From contig DBUY01000076.1 in the NCBI GenBank assembly GCA_002308435.1, positions 1,005-15,247 of the forward strand: a stretch of 14,243 bases of DNA, written 5' to 3'. How positions within the stretch are numbered: the stretch's first letter is position 1; the number at the start of each line of letters is the position of its first letter. Origin of the DNA: Proteobacteria bacterium UBA1278. GTDB taxonomy: Bacteria > Pseudomonadota > Gammaproteobacteria > Comchoanobacterales > Comchoanobacteraceae. Below, piece by piece: positions 7,201 through 13,976 of this stretch. The notes below the pieces were generated by a model that saw only the letters and a program-made list of their open reading frames with translations, searched no databases and had not been told where the DNA came from. Both the position numbers and the translations under genes were made by a program.

Positions 7201-10200
7201 GTGTTGAGCGCGATCAGCGATACCAAGATATTATCAAAGAAACATTAGATGATTTTAAAAAAGACCGTCGTGAGCAGCTTGCATTAACGTTAGACCAATT
7301 GAAGATTGAGTTGTCTAGCCTCTTGAAAGGAAAAACGACCAGTGCGTCTAAATCTGGTGTCAAACGAGATACTAAATTGACCGATAAGGTGTTGGCTGAA
7401 TTAACACTTGAGAAGATGTCATCTCTCGAAGTCAAAGGCGATAAACATCTCGACCAGCAAGCTGCGATTGTTGAGGCAATTCAAGCAGCGAAAGTTGCCG
7501 CAGATGCGGACATAACGCGTCGCGAGGAGCGACTCATGAAAGGAGATGACCTAGCACCTGGCGTGATTAAGGTAGTCAAAGTCTTTCTAGCGACAAAACG
7601 TAAGTTGCAGCCTGGTGATAAAATGGCGGGACGCCATGGAAACAAAGGTTGCGTATCTGTGATTGTACCAGAAGAAGATATGCCTTATATGGAAGATGGA
7701 CGAGTTGTAGACGTTATTCTGAACCCACTTGGGGTGCCATCTCGAATGAATGTTGGCCAGATTCTAGAGACTCATCTGGGTTGGGCTGGTAAAGAGTTGG
7801 GTGCCAAGATTGCAGCGCAACTGGATGCTAATCAACCGAAGTCTGCCTATAAGCTATTGGGCCAGATAGATGATATTCTTGGTGTTGCACCTGCTCAGAA
7901 GAAACAATTAACTGAGCGTTACACGCCTCAAGCTTTACAGCGTTATCGTGATGGTATTCCATTTTCATCCCCGGTGTTTAATCGAACATCAGAAGAGAAA
8001 ATCAAGCAATTACTCTCACTAGCGGGATTGCCAGAGTCTGGCCAAACTGTGTTGATCGATGGTCGAACAGGTGAGCCGTATGATCGTCCTGTCACTGTGG
8101 GGTACAAATACATTCTAAAATTACATCATCTTGTCGATGAAAAGATGCACTCTCGCTCGACCGGGTCATATAGCCTTGTTACGCAACAGCCGTTAGGCGG
8201 TAAGGCGCAAGGCGGTGGTCAGCGGTTTGGAGAAATGGAAGTCTGGGCGCTTCAGGCCTACGGTGCTGCACATGTGCTTCAGGAAATGCTGACCGTGAAA
8301 TCTGATGATGTGATGGGTCGGACTCGTATGTACAAAAATATCATCGATAATAATTTGACAGTTGAGGCTTCTACACCAGAGGTTTTCAATGTGATGGTAA
8401 AAGAGGTTCGTTCTCTTGCACTAGATATCCATTTTGATCATGAAGATGTCAGTAAGGTAACTGATCTGTTCGACTTCACTGGTGAAGACGAGGAAAAGGC
8501 GACGCAAGACACTTTGTCTATTAATATTTTATCGCCTGAGAAAATTCGAGCCATGTCCTACGGTGAGGTTAAGAAGCCTGAAACGATTAACTATCGAACA
8601 TTCAAACCTGAGCGCGATGGGCTTTTCTGTGCCAAAATATTTGGTCCAATGAAAGACTATGAATGTTTATGTGGTAAGTACAAGCGTATGAAGCATCGAG
8701 GTGTTGTCTGTGAGAAGTGTGGTGTTGAGGTTACACTCACTAAGGTTCGCCGGGAGCGTATGGGGCATATCACACTTGCATGCCCAGTTGCGCATATCTG
8801 GTTCTTGAAATCACTCCCATCTCGTATTGGGCTGTTACTGGATATGAACCTCAGAGATATTGAGCGTGTTCTTTACTTTGAGTCCTACATAGTTGTGAAT
8901 CCAGGGATGACCGACTTGAAAGAAAAGCAATTGTTGTCTGAAGATGCGTACGTTGAGGCTGTAGAACAATATGGCGACGACTTTGTTGCAATGATGGGGG
9001 CTGAGGCAATCAAGGAAATACTTGATACTATGAACATAGAGCTTGAGATTACTACGATTCGCGAGCAAATTGAGTCTACTTCTTCTGAGACAAGGCTTAA
9101 GCGTTTAATCAAGCGTGCACGTATCCTTGAGTCGATTGCAAAATCAAGTAACAAGGCTTCATGGATGATATTGACAGAGCTTCCTGTTTTACCACCAGAT
9201 CTTCGTCCGTTAGTGCCTCTCGATGGCGGCCGCTTTGCGACGTCGGATCTGAATGATCTCTACCGTCGAGTCATCAACCGTAACAATCGCTTGAAGCGAC
9301 TGTTGGAAATGGCCGCACCAGAAATTATTGTACGCAATGAAAAGCGTATGCTGCAGGAATCTGTTGATGCTTTGTTTGATAATGGGCGGCGTGGACGTGC
9401 TATCACCGGAACAAACAAACGACCGTTGAAGTCACTAGCGGACATGATCAAGGGTAAGAGTGGACGATTCCGTCAAAACCTACTAGGTAAGCGGGTTGAT
9501 TACTCTGGTCGTTCTGTGATTGTTGTTGGGCCAACATTAAAACTTCATCAATGTGGTATCCCGAAACGTATGGCGCTTGAGTTGTTTAAGCCATTCATTT
9601 TCTCTCGACTGCAACGCTTAGACTTATGTACAACTATCAAGTCTGCAAAACAGATGGTTGAAAATGAAGAGCCGCCGGTTTGGGACGCGCTCGATGAGGT
9701 TATTAAAGAGCATCCGGTCATGCTAAACCGTGCGCCGACGCTACACAGACTTGGAATTCAGGCGTTCGAGCCAATTCTTGTCGAGGGAAAGGCCATCCAG
9801 GTTCATCCCCTTGTCTGCAAAGCGTATAACGCTGACTTTGATGGGGATACGATGTCTGTACACGTCCCGTTGTCTATCGAAGCGCAGCTCGAAGCACGCT
9901 GTCTAATGATGTCTACTAATAATATCTTGTCACCAGCAAACGGTAAGCCAATTATAGTCCCTGATAAGGACGTTGTTCTTGGTTTGTACTACCTCACCAA
10001 AGAAAGAGTGAATGCGTTAGGTGAGGGTATGGTATTCAATAATTGTGACGAGTGTCGTCGTGCTTATTATGTTGGCTTTATCTCGTTACATGCCAAAGTT
10101 AAGGTGCGTATGAATCCTGATGATTCCAACAGCACTGTCAACGAGTCGCTCGTCGAGACAACTGCAGGCCGTATCATCTTCTGGGATATTATCCCTTCTG

Positions 10201-12605
10201 GTATTGCGTTTGACATGATCAATCGGGTCATGAAGAGTGGAGACGTCTCCAACTTGATTCACGCATGTGTTCATCAGCTTGGGCCAAAGCAGACAGTCGT
10301 GTTTGCTGACCAGTTTATGTATCTAGGCTTTAAGTATGCCGGTAAATCCGGTATTTCAATTGGAATTGATGATCTCATGATCCCAACTGAAAAAGCCAAT
10401 ATTGTCGAAGAAAGCGAGACTAGTGTTCGTGAAATCGAAGAGCAATTTGCATCTGGTCTATTAACAAATGGTGAGCGCTACAACAAGATAGTTGATACTT
10501 GGACACATGCTGGTCTTGAAGTAGAGAAAGCGATGAAGAAGTCAATCTCCACTGAAGCGGTCAAAGCAAGCGATGGGAAAACCGTCAGGCAAGATTCGTT
10601 CAACTCGATTTATATGATGGCGGATTCAGGTGCTCGAGGCTCTGTTAACCAAATGCGACAGCTAGTTGGTATGCGAGGATTGATGACGCGTCCCGATGGA
10701 AGCTTTATTGAGACTGCTGTGACCTCAAACTTCAAAGAAGGTTTGAACGTTATGCAATACTTTACTTCTACGCACGGTGCGCGAAAAGGTCTTGCGGATA
10801 CGGCTCTAAAAACTGCGAGTTCAGGTTATTTAACGCGTCGTTTGGTTGATGTGGCACAAGATGTTGTGATTGTTTCACAAGATTGTGGGACTGAACAAGG
10901 CATTGAGATGCTTCCTCATATTCAAGGTGGAGAGGTTGTAGAAGGCCTTCGTGAGCGTGTAATGGGTCGTGTTTTATCAAAAGACATCATTGTAGATGAT
11001 CAGGTTTTGCTTGCTCGGAATACGCTCTTAGGTGATGAGGAGCTTACTTTGCTTGAGCATCATGGTATAGATCGTATATATGTTCGCTCGCCAATACTCT
11101 GTGAGCTTAAAAGCGGTATCTGTGCGATGTGTTATGGTCGTGACCTAGCGCGTGGCTGCATGGTGAATGTAGGTGAAGCTGTTGGTGTGATTGCGGCGCA
11201 ATCTATTGGTGAGCCTGGTACTCAGTTGTCTATGCGTACCTTCCATATTGGTGGTGCGGCGTCCCGTGCCACTGCTGAGAATAGCATTCAAGTCCGATCG
11301 GCTGGAACGGTTCGTCTACACGATATGAAAACGATTACGCATCGTGAGTCTAACGAGTTAATCGCAATATCACGTTCTGGTATGTTAGCATTACTTGATG
11401 CGCAAGGTCGTGAGTGTGAGCGCTACAAGGTGCCCTATGGTACTACCTTGAAGGTGAAAGACGGAGATTTAGTTAAGTCAGGTGCTACTGTCGCTGAGTG
11501 GGATCCTTATACACATCCCATTATTGCAGAGGTGTCAGGTAAGGTTGATTTTGTTGACTTTATCGAGGGCGTAACGATCACTCGTCAAACTGACGAGCTT
11601 ACAGGTTTATCGACAATTACTGTGCTTCAAGATCAAACAGCATCAAAGGATGCTCGAGCAATGGTGCGCTTGATTGATAAGGCTGGGGACTCCGTTTTCC
11701 ATCCTGGGACTAATGTTCCTGCGAACTACTTCTTGTCAGCAGGTAGTATTGTGAACTTAGAGCAAGGCCATGAAGTTGGTGTTGGAGATGTTATTGCCCG
11801 TATTCCTAAGGAAGGCTACAAGACCACGGATATTACAGGTGGCTTGCCGCGTGTATCAGACATTTTTGAGGCAAGAAAACCGAAAGATGCCGCAATTCTT
11901 GCTGAAATCAGTGGTGTTGTCAGCATGGGTAAAGAGACTAAAGATAAAAAGCGTTTGACTATCACCGACGTTGACGGTAACAAATACGAGGAACTAATTC
12001 CAAAATGGCGTAGTATTACGGTGTTTGAAGGTGAGTCAGTTGAGCGCGGTGATGTTGTCGTTGACGGTCAAGATGATCCACATGCTATTCTGAGATTGAA
12101 AGGTGTAATCGAGCTTGCTCGTTACATAATCAACGAGGTTCAGGATGTATATCGTCTGCAGGGTGTTGGCATTAATGATAAGCACATTGAGATTATCATT
12201 CGTCAAATGTTGCGTAAGGTATTAGTAAAGCAGCCTGGTGGCTTGGGTTATTTATCAGATGAACTGATTGAAAAGTCGACACTGAATGACGAAATACAAG
12301 CTGCTGTACATAAGAACCCCGATGTTGAGATGCCAGTCATCGATCCGGTGCTGCAAGGAATTACCAAGTCATCCTTATCTACTGAATCATTTATTTCAGC
12401 AGCATCTTTCCAGGAGACAACACGCGTCTTAACCGAGGCGTCCATTAATGGCTCTAAAGATATGCTTGTAGGACTTAAAGAGAATGTATTAGTAGGTCGA
12501 CTCATCCCCGCAGGTACTGGATTTAAATCTAGAACAGAGCGGGAGCCAGAGAACGCCCAGTTTGATGATGAATCAGACATAGATGCTGACGCTGCAACGG
12601 GATAG
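4212..12605 (+). CDS. rpoBC: Fused DNA-directed RNA polymerase beta-beta' subunit (RpoB-RpoC)
   Basis: One 2797-codon frame encodes the whole catalytic core of RNA polymerase, normally two proteins. Residues 1 to ~1411 are beta: a 26-residue N-terminal extension, HRSPGVFF, the rifampicin region (~571-595), TPEGPNIGLIN, NFEDSIIISERVV, the active-site lysines K1137 and K1145 (DKMAGRHGNKG), and STGSYSLVTQQPLGGKAQGG. A ~45-residue enlargement lies near residue 265. Residues 1416-2797 are beta': zinc cluster CLCGKYKRMKHRGVVCEKC, the catalytic Asp triad 1875/1877/1879, bridge helix (HGARKGLADTALKTA), second zinc site (DCGT, LCELKSGICAMCYGR), trigger loop (MRTFHIGGAA) and ESFISAASFQETTRVLTEA near the end. 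The tail after GTG at ~2768 is short and acidic. AGGTGA at 4202-4207 precedes the ATG. No stop and no plausible RpoC start lies at the join. Several near-universal residues are changed (see findings). Confidence 0.96.
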   Translation: MSEKSNSSHGPSSYNTASHDLSRYVSKIKTAVEQNRPRINLDGSDVDVNPTGLIEMQLASYADFLQREITPDDRALQGLHAAFQSVFPIASANEHIVLEYLGYDIGETTYDVNSCLLRGKTYSAPLQVKLRLVVYDKEQLPEKKVVKNIKEQTVYMGELPVMTPSGSFIINGSERVVVSQLHRSPGVFFEHDKGKSHSSKKLLYSGRIIPYRGAWFDIEFDVKNLLFVRIDRRRKLPVTVILKALGLSKSEILDLFYDYDKIELAYSPACMNSLAELDLSTKALVKRQGEILDESCELTVHVQPERMKGQLAPVTICDDKGNEIVAKGRRISKRHIKLMQKHAISSLITGYEHILGKILAEPLYDKETGEELHEVNTVINHDVVVDIITSDIKSVNVLSINDTDRGPYISDTLRVDTTDDQAEALVEIYRVMRPGEPPAADATRNLFQNLFFSNDRYDLSEVGRMKFNKRLNIEQRFDSRVLSKEDIISTIQELVNIRNGNGVVDDIDNLANRRVRRVGEMVENQFRSGLERTKRSVLDRFGYPDSEGYSPQEVFNAKPVVAALHEFFGSSQMSQFMDATNPLSVLAIKRRVTALGPGGLSRDRANMEVRDVHHTHYGRICPIQTPEGPNIGLINALAIFAKINRYGFIETPVRKVVDGKVTDQVDYVSAIEEGDHHIAQSSCRMDPHGKLQDDFVTCRHQRDFVNVTQQKIDYVDISPRQIVSVAASLIPFLEHNDANRALMGSNMQRQAVPLLKSEKPLVGTGMERVVASDSGVSMVAKRAGKVESVDASRVIIRTDDGSLADSVDVYKLTKFSRSNNNTCVDQRPIVEEGAYVAAGDVIADGPSTDFGELALGQNLLVAFMSWNGYNFEDSIIISERVVSDDRFTSIHVQELSSTARDTKLGPEEVTADIPNISESALSKLDENGIVYVGAKVEPGDILVGKITPKGEALLSPEEKLLRAIFGDKASDVKDSSLRVPAGVYGTITDVQIFSREGVERDQRYQDIIKETLDDFKKDRREQLALTLDQLKIELSSLLKGKTTSASKSGVKRDTKLTDKVLAELTLEKMSSLEVKGDKHLDQQAAIVEAIQAAKVAADADITRREERLMKGDDLAPGVIKVVKVFLATKRKLQPGDKMAGRHGNKGCVSVIVPEEDMPYMEDGRVVDVILNPLGVPSRMNVGQILETHLGWAGKELGAKIAAQLDANQPKSAYKLLGQIDDILGVAPAQKKQLTERYTPQALQRYRDGIPFSSPVFNRTSEEKIKQLLSLAGLPESGQTVLIDGRTGEPYDRPVTVGYKYILKLHHLVDEKMHSRSTGSYSLVTQQPLGGKAQGGGQRFGEMEVWALQAYGAAHVLQEMLTVKSDDVMGRTRMYKNIIDNNLTVEASTPEVFNVMVKEVRSLALDIHFDHEDVSKVTDLFDFTGEDEEKATQDTLSINILSPEKIRAMSYGEVKKPETINYRTFKPERDGLFCAKIFGPMKDYECLCGKYKRMKHRGVVCEKCGVEVTLTKVRRERMGHITLACPVAHIWFLKSLPSRIGLLLDMNLRDIERVLYFESYIVVNPGMTDLKEKQLLSEDAYVEAVEQYGDDFVAMMGAEAIKEILDTMNIELEITTIREQIESTSSETRLKRLIKRARILESIAKSSNKASWMILTELPVLPPDLRPLVPLDGGRFATSDLNDLYRRVINRNNRLKRLLEMAAPEIIVRNEKRMLQESVDALFDNGRRGRAITGTNKRPLKSLADMIKGKSGRFRQNLLGKRVDYSGRSVIVVGPTLKLHQCGIPKRMALELFKPFIFSRLQRLDLCTTIKSAKQMVENEEPPVWDALDEVIKEHPVMLNRAPTLHRLGIQAFEPILVEGKAIQVHPLVCKAYNADFDGDTMSVHVPLSIEAQLEARCLMMSTNNILSPANGKPIIVPDKDVVLGLYYLTKERVNALGEGMVFNNCDECRRAYYVGFISLHAKVKVRMNPDDSNSTVNESLVETTAGRIIFWDIIPSGIAFDMINRVMKSGDVSNLIHACVHQLGPKQTVVFADQFMYLGFKYAGKSGISIGIDDLMIPTEKANIVEESETSVREIEEQFASGLLTNGERYNKIVDTWTHAGLEVEKAMKKSISTEAVKASDGKTVRQDSFNSIYMMADSGARGSVNQMRQLVGMRGLMTRPDGSFIETAVTSNFKEGLNVMQYFTSTHGARKGLADTALKTASSGYLTRRLVDVAQDVVIVSQDCGTEQGIEMLPHIQGGEVVEGLRERVMGRVLSKDIIVDDQVLLARNTLLGDEELTLLEHHGIDRIYVRSPILCELKSGICAMCYGRDLARGCMVNVGEAVGVIAAQSIGEPGTQLSMRTFHIGGAASRATAENSIQVRSAGTVRLHDMKTITHRESNELIAISRSGMLALLDAQGRECERYKVPYGTTLKVKDGDLVKSGATVAEWDPYTHPIIAEVSGKVDFVDFIEGVTITRQTDELTGLSTITVLQDQTASKDARAMVRLIDKAGDSVFHPGTNVPANYFLSAGSIVNLEQGHEVGVGDVIARIPKEGYKTTDITGGLPRVSDIFEARKPKDAAILAEISGVVSMGKETKDKKRLTITDVDGNKYEELIPKWRSITVFEGESVERGDVVVDGQDDPHAILRLKGVIELARYIINEVQDVYRLQGVGINDKHIEIIIRQMLRKVLVKQPGGLGYLSDELIEKSTLNDEIQAAVHKNPDVEMPVIDPVLQGITKSSLSTESFISAASFQETTRVLTEASINGSKDMLVGLKENVLVGRLIPAGTGFKSRTEREPENAQFDDESDIDADAATG
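8442..8459 (+). other. rpoB-rpoC fusion joint
   Basis: RpoB residue 1411 (GAA, 8442-8444) aligns with the last residue of E. coli RpoB. Codons 1412-1415 (Asp-Val-Ser-Lys, 8445-8456) form the whole linker, and codon 1416 (GTA, 8457-8459) aligns with the E. coli RpoC initiator, which is GTG. VTDLFDF then aligns with MKDLLKF without a gap up to the catalytic region (residue number minus 1415 equals E. coli numbering). The two other frames contain TAA at 8453 and 8458, so only this frame reads through. Confidence 0.85.
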
Positions 12606-12623
12606 GTGTTTGCCGATCCCGTT
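12596..12623 (+). promoter_or_regulatory. Hairpin spanning the rpoBC stop codon
   Basis: AACGGGAT (12596-12603) pairs with ATCCCGTT (12616-12623). After one mismatch, two further G-C pairs form (12605-12606 with 12613-12614). The TAG stop at 12603-12605 is inside the structure. It is followed by CAAAAC rather than a T run, so a classical intrinsic terminator is not supported. Confidence 0.5.
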
Positions 12624-12674
12624 CAAAACATCGCTGCTAAGTGCCTGTGTACTAGTGGCGATGTCTCTTTGAAC
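12621..12674 (+). promoter_or_regulatory. Large hairpin just downstream of rpoBC, overlapping the previous one
   Basis: GTTCAAA (12621-12627) pairs with TTTGAAC (12668-12674), and ACATCGC (12628-12634) with GCGATGT (12658-12664). This makes 14 perfect pairs with a 3-nt CTC bulge on the 3' side and a 23-nt apical loop. It shares bases 12621-12623 with the stop-codon hairpin, so the two cannot both form fully. No T run follows. It probably protects or shapes the rpoBC 3' end, or marks the point where transcription of the polymerase operon is reduced. Confidence 0.5.
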
Positions 12675-12871
12675 ACCAGTGTTTCGTGTTACTCGATCTG
12701 TTGCATTAAGGAATCATTTTTCTCAGAGCGCATCGCACTCTAAACAATTAAGCGAACTGCTTGAGTAGTTTATTGTTCGTGATTTACCAGGGTGCAACGC
12801 TGGATTTTCGAACATGTTACTTGATAGGATTGTTTGGTCCTGTTTCATTGTGAATTAGGGGCGACTTTATA
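12675..12871 (+). other. Non-coding spacer upstream of the rpsL promoter
   Basis: Nothing here resembles a protein or a known RNA gene. One moderate hairpin lies at 12741-12772: TAAAC pairs with GTTTA, then TTAAGC with GCTTGA, loop GAACT, with an internal loop between the two stems. It is not followed by a T run. A T5 run at 12717-12721 has no stem before it. A 14-codon ATG frame (12814-12858) has no ribosome binding site and looks random. Confidence 0.5.
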
Positions 12872-12900
12872 TTGACAAACGCTACGCAGGACAGTAAAAT
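12872..12900 (+). promoter_or_regulatory. Sigma70-type promoter for rpsL-rpsG-fusA
   Basis: A perfect -35 hexamer TTGACA (12872-12877), a 17-nt spacer and the -10 hexamer TAAAAT (12895-12900, one mismatch to TATAAT) form the best promoter in the window. Transcription should start near 12907, giving a leader of about 47 nt before the rpsL ATG. It lets the str operon be transcribed independently of the polymerase operon upstream. Confidence 0.8.
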
Positions 12901-12913
12901 ACGGTTCACGTTT

Positions 12914-12929
12914 TGTATTTAGTAATACA
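12914..12929 (+). promoter_or_regulatory. Small hairpin in the rpsL leader
   Basis: TGTATT (12914-12919) and AATACA (12924-12929) form a 6-bp stem with a TAGT tetraloop, about 7 nt after the predicted transcript start and ahead of the ribosome binding site AAGGGA (12943-12948). It is AT-rich and weak. A role in messenger stability or protein binding is possible but unproven. Confidence 0.35.
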
Positions 12930-12953
12930 TATAAGAACTCGTAAGGGATAAAT

Positions 12954-13334
12954 ATGCCTACAATTAATCAGTTAAGCAGAAAACCGCGTCTGGCGCGCCG
13001 CAAAAAGTGCGCAGTGCCAGCGTTAAAAGATAGTCCTCAGCGTCGAGGTGTTTGTGTTCGTGTTTACACAACAACTCCGAAGAAGCCAAACTCAGCATTA
13101 CGTAAAGTTGCGCGGGTACGTCTGACCAGCGGGTTTGAAGTTACCTGCTACATTCCTGGTATTGGCCACAATCTGCAGGAGCACTCTGTTGTTCTTGTTA
13201 GAGGCGGCCGTGTGAAGGATCTACCTGGTGTTCGATACACGATTGTTAGAGGACAGTTGGATACTTCTGGTATGTCTGGACGTAAACAAGCGCGTTCTAA
13301 ATACGGTGAAAAGAAGCCAAAAGGCGATAAGTAG
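12954..13334 (+). CDS. rpsL: 30S ribosomal protein S12
   Basis: S12 sits at the decoding centre of the small subunit, checks codon-anticodon geometry and is the classic streptomycin-resistance protein. The 126 residues (E. coli 124) include VYTTTPKKPNSALRKVARVRL, GHNLQEHSVVLVRGGRVKDLPGVRY and DTSGMSGRKQARSKYG. The lysines whose mutation gives streptomycin resistance (in PKKPNS and GRVKDLPG) are wild type, so S12 itself predicts drug sensitivity. The N-terminal basic stretch (RKPRLARRKKCAVPAL) is normal. The ribosome binding site AAGGGA lies 5 nt before the ATG. The gene is first in the promoter-driven rpsL-rpsG-fusA unit. Confidence 0.98.
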   Translation: MPTINQLSRKPRLARRKKCAVPALKDSPQRRGVCVRVYTTTPKKPNSALRKVARVRLTSGFEVTCYIPGIGHNLQEHSVVLVRGGRVKDLPGVRYTIVRGQLDTSGMSGRKQARSKYGEKKPKGDK

Positions 13335-13348
13335 AGAGGATATCGATT

Positions 13349-13972
13349 ATGCCAAGACGTAAGACCGCACTGTTAGCCCGCGAAAAAAAGCCAGATCAGT
13401 ACTTCAACAGTGTCGAAGTTGAGATGATGAATCGTCTCATGACGAAAGATGGGAAGTATCAGAAAGCTTGTAAGATAGTTCGTGAGGCCCTTGATCAGGT
13501 ATTTGATCAACAGGCGAAAAATGGTGTATATCGCATCCAGCAGAAACAGGCTGCATCAACTGATCGCGGCGATCGATATGGTCGCAATGATAAATATGCT
13601 CCTGTTAAGCAGGAAGCTGATGAGCAGGTTGAGTACAATTTGACAGAAATGGATAAGCGTCAGGCTATTGTTGTGATTCTTGATGACGTGCTCGAGCGCG
13701 CAGGGCCGGAATTAGAGCTGATCAGTAAACGTATTGGTGGTGCTAATATCCAAGTCCCTGTAGTGGTGAAGCAAGGACGCCGTGTGACCTTAGCAATCCG
13801 AACTATTGTAAAAAATGCACGTGCACGCATCAAATCGATGAAGTCTATGGCCGCAGCACTATCAGCTGAAATGTCTGATATCATAAAGGGTCAAGCGAAA
13901 ACACTTGTTGATAAAGAGAACTTGCTCAAGATGGCTAGAGCCAATGCAGTTTATTCGGGTATAAGGAGATAG
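13349..13972 (+). CDS. rpsG: 30S ribosomal protein S7 with an internal insertion
   Basis: S7 starts assembly of the 30S head by binding the 3' major domain of 16S rRNA, and lines the E site. The N-terminus (MPRRK, then NRLMTKDGKYQKACKIVREALDQVF) and the second half (SKRIGGANIQVPVVVKQGRR in the beta-ribbon, RTIVKNAR, KSMAAALSAEMSD, KMARANAVYSGIRR) identify the family. The protein has 207 residues against about 156 in most bacteria. The excess is a ~48-residue insertion between the first helices, around residues 57-102, hydrophilic and rich in Gln, Asp, Arg, Tyr and Lys (for example STDRGDRYGRNDKYAPVKQ). GAGAGGA at 13334-13340 is the ribosome binding site. The 14-nt rpsL-rpsG gap is much shorter than the ~96-nt E. 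coli spacer that holds the S7 repressor site. fusA starts 4 nt after the stop. Confidence 0.95.
   Translation: MPRRKTALLAREKKPDQYFNSVEVEMMNRLMTKDGKYQKACKIVREALDQVFDQQAKNGVYRIQQKQAASTDRGDRYGRNDKYAPVKQEADEQVEYNLTEMDKRQAIVVILDDVLERAGPELELISKRIGGANIQVPVVVKQGRRVTLAIRTIVKNARARIKSMKSMAAALSAEMSDIIKGQAKTLVDKENLLKMARANAVYSGIRR
13963..13970 (+). promoter_or_regulatory. Ribosome binding site that sets the fusA GTG start
   Basis: AAGGAGAT lies inside the last codons of rpsG, 6 nt before GTG at 13977. It is the strongest ribosome binding site in the window. The next in-frame ATG comes only after the P-loop, so GTG is the start. Confidence 0.8.
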
Positions 13973-13976
13973 TTAG

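Noticed and set aside
8442..8462. That the rpoB-rpoC fusion is a sequencing frameshift
   Set aside because: Both sides are in the same frame without a gap in homology. TAA codons exist in the two other frames (8453, 8458), but a separate rpoC would then lack any normal start codon at the aligned position. Raw reads would still settle it.
8835..9154. Two overlapping - strand frames inside the beta' part
   Set aside because: Shadows of RpoC codons with no start signals or recognisable motifs. The same applies to the - strand frame at 12248-12580.
12596..12680. Intrinsic terminator after rpoBC
   Set aside because: Stable stems are present but neither is followed by a T run; termination, if any, would need Rho or another mechanism.
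12814..12858. 14-codon open frame (MLLDRIVWSCFIVN) as a leader peptide before rpsL
   Set aside because: No ribosome binding site, and it lies upstream of the rpsL promoter, so it is absent from the main str transcript.
12954..13334. Streptomycin resistance in S12
   Set aside because: The key lysines in PKKPNS and GRVKDLPG and the neighbouring residues are wild type.
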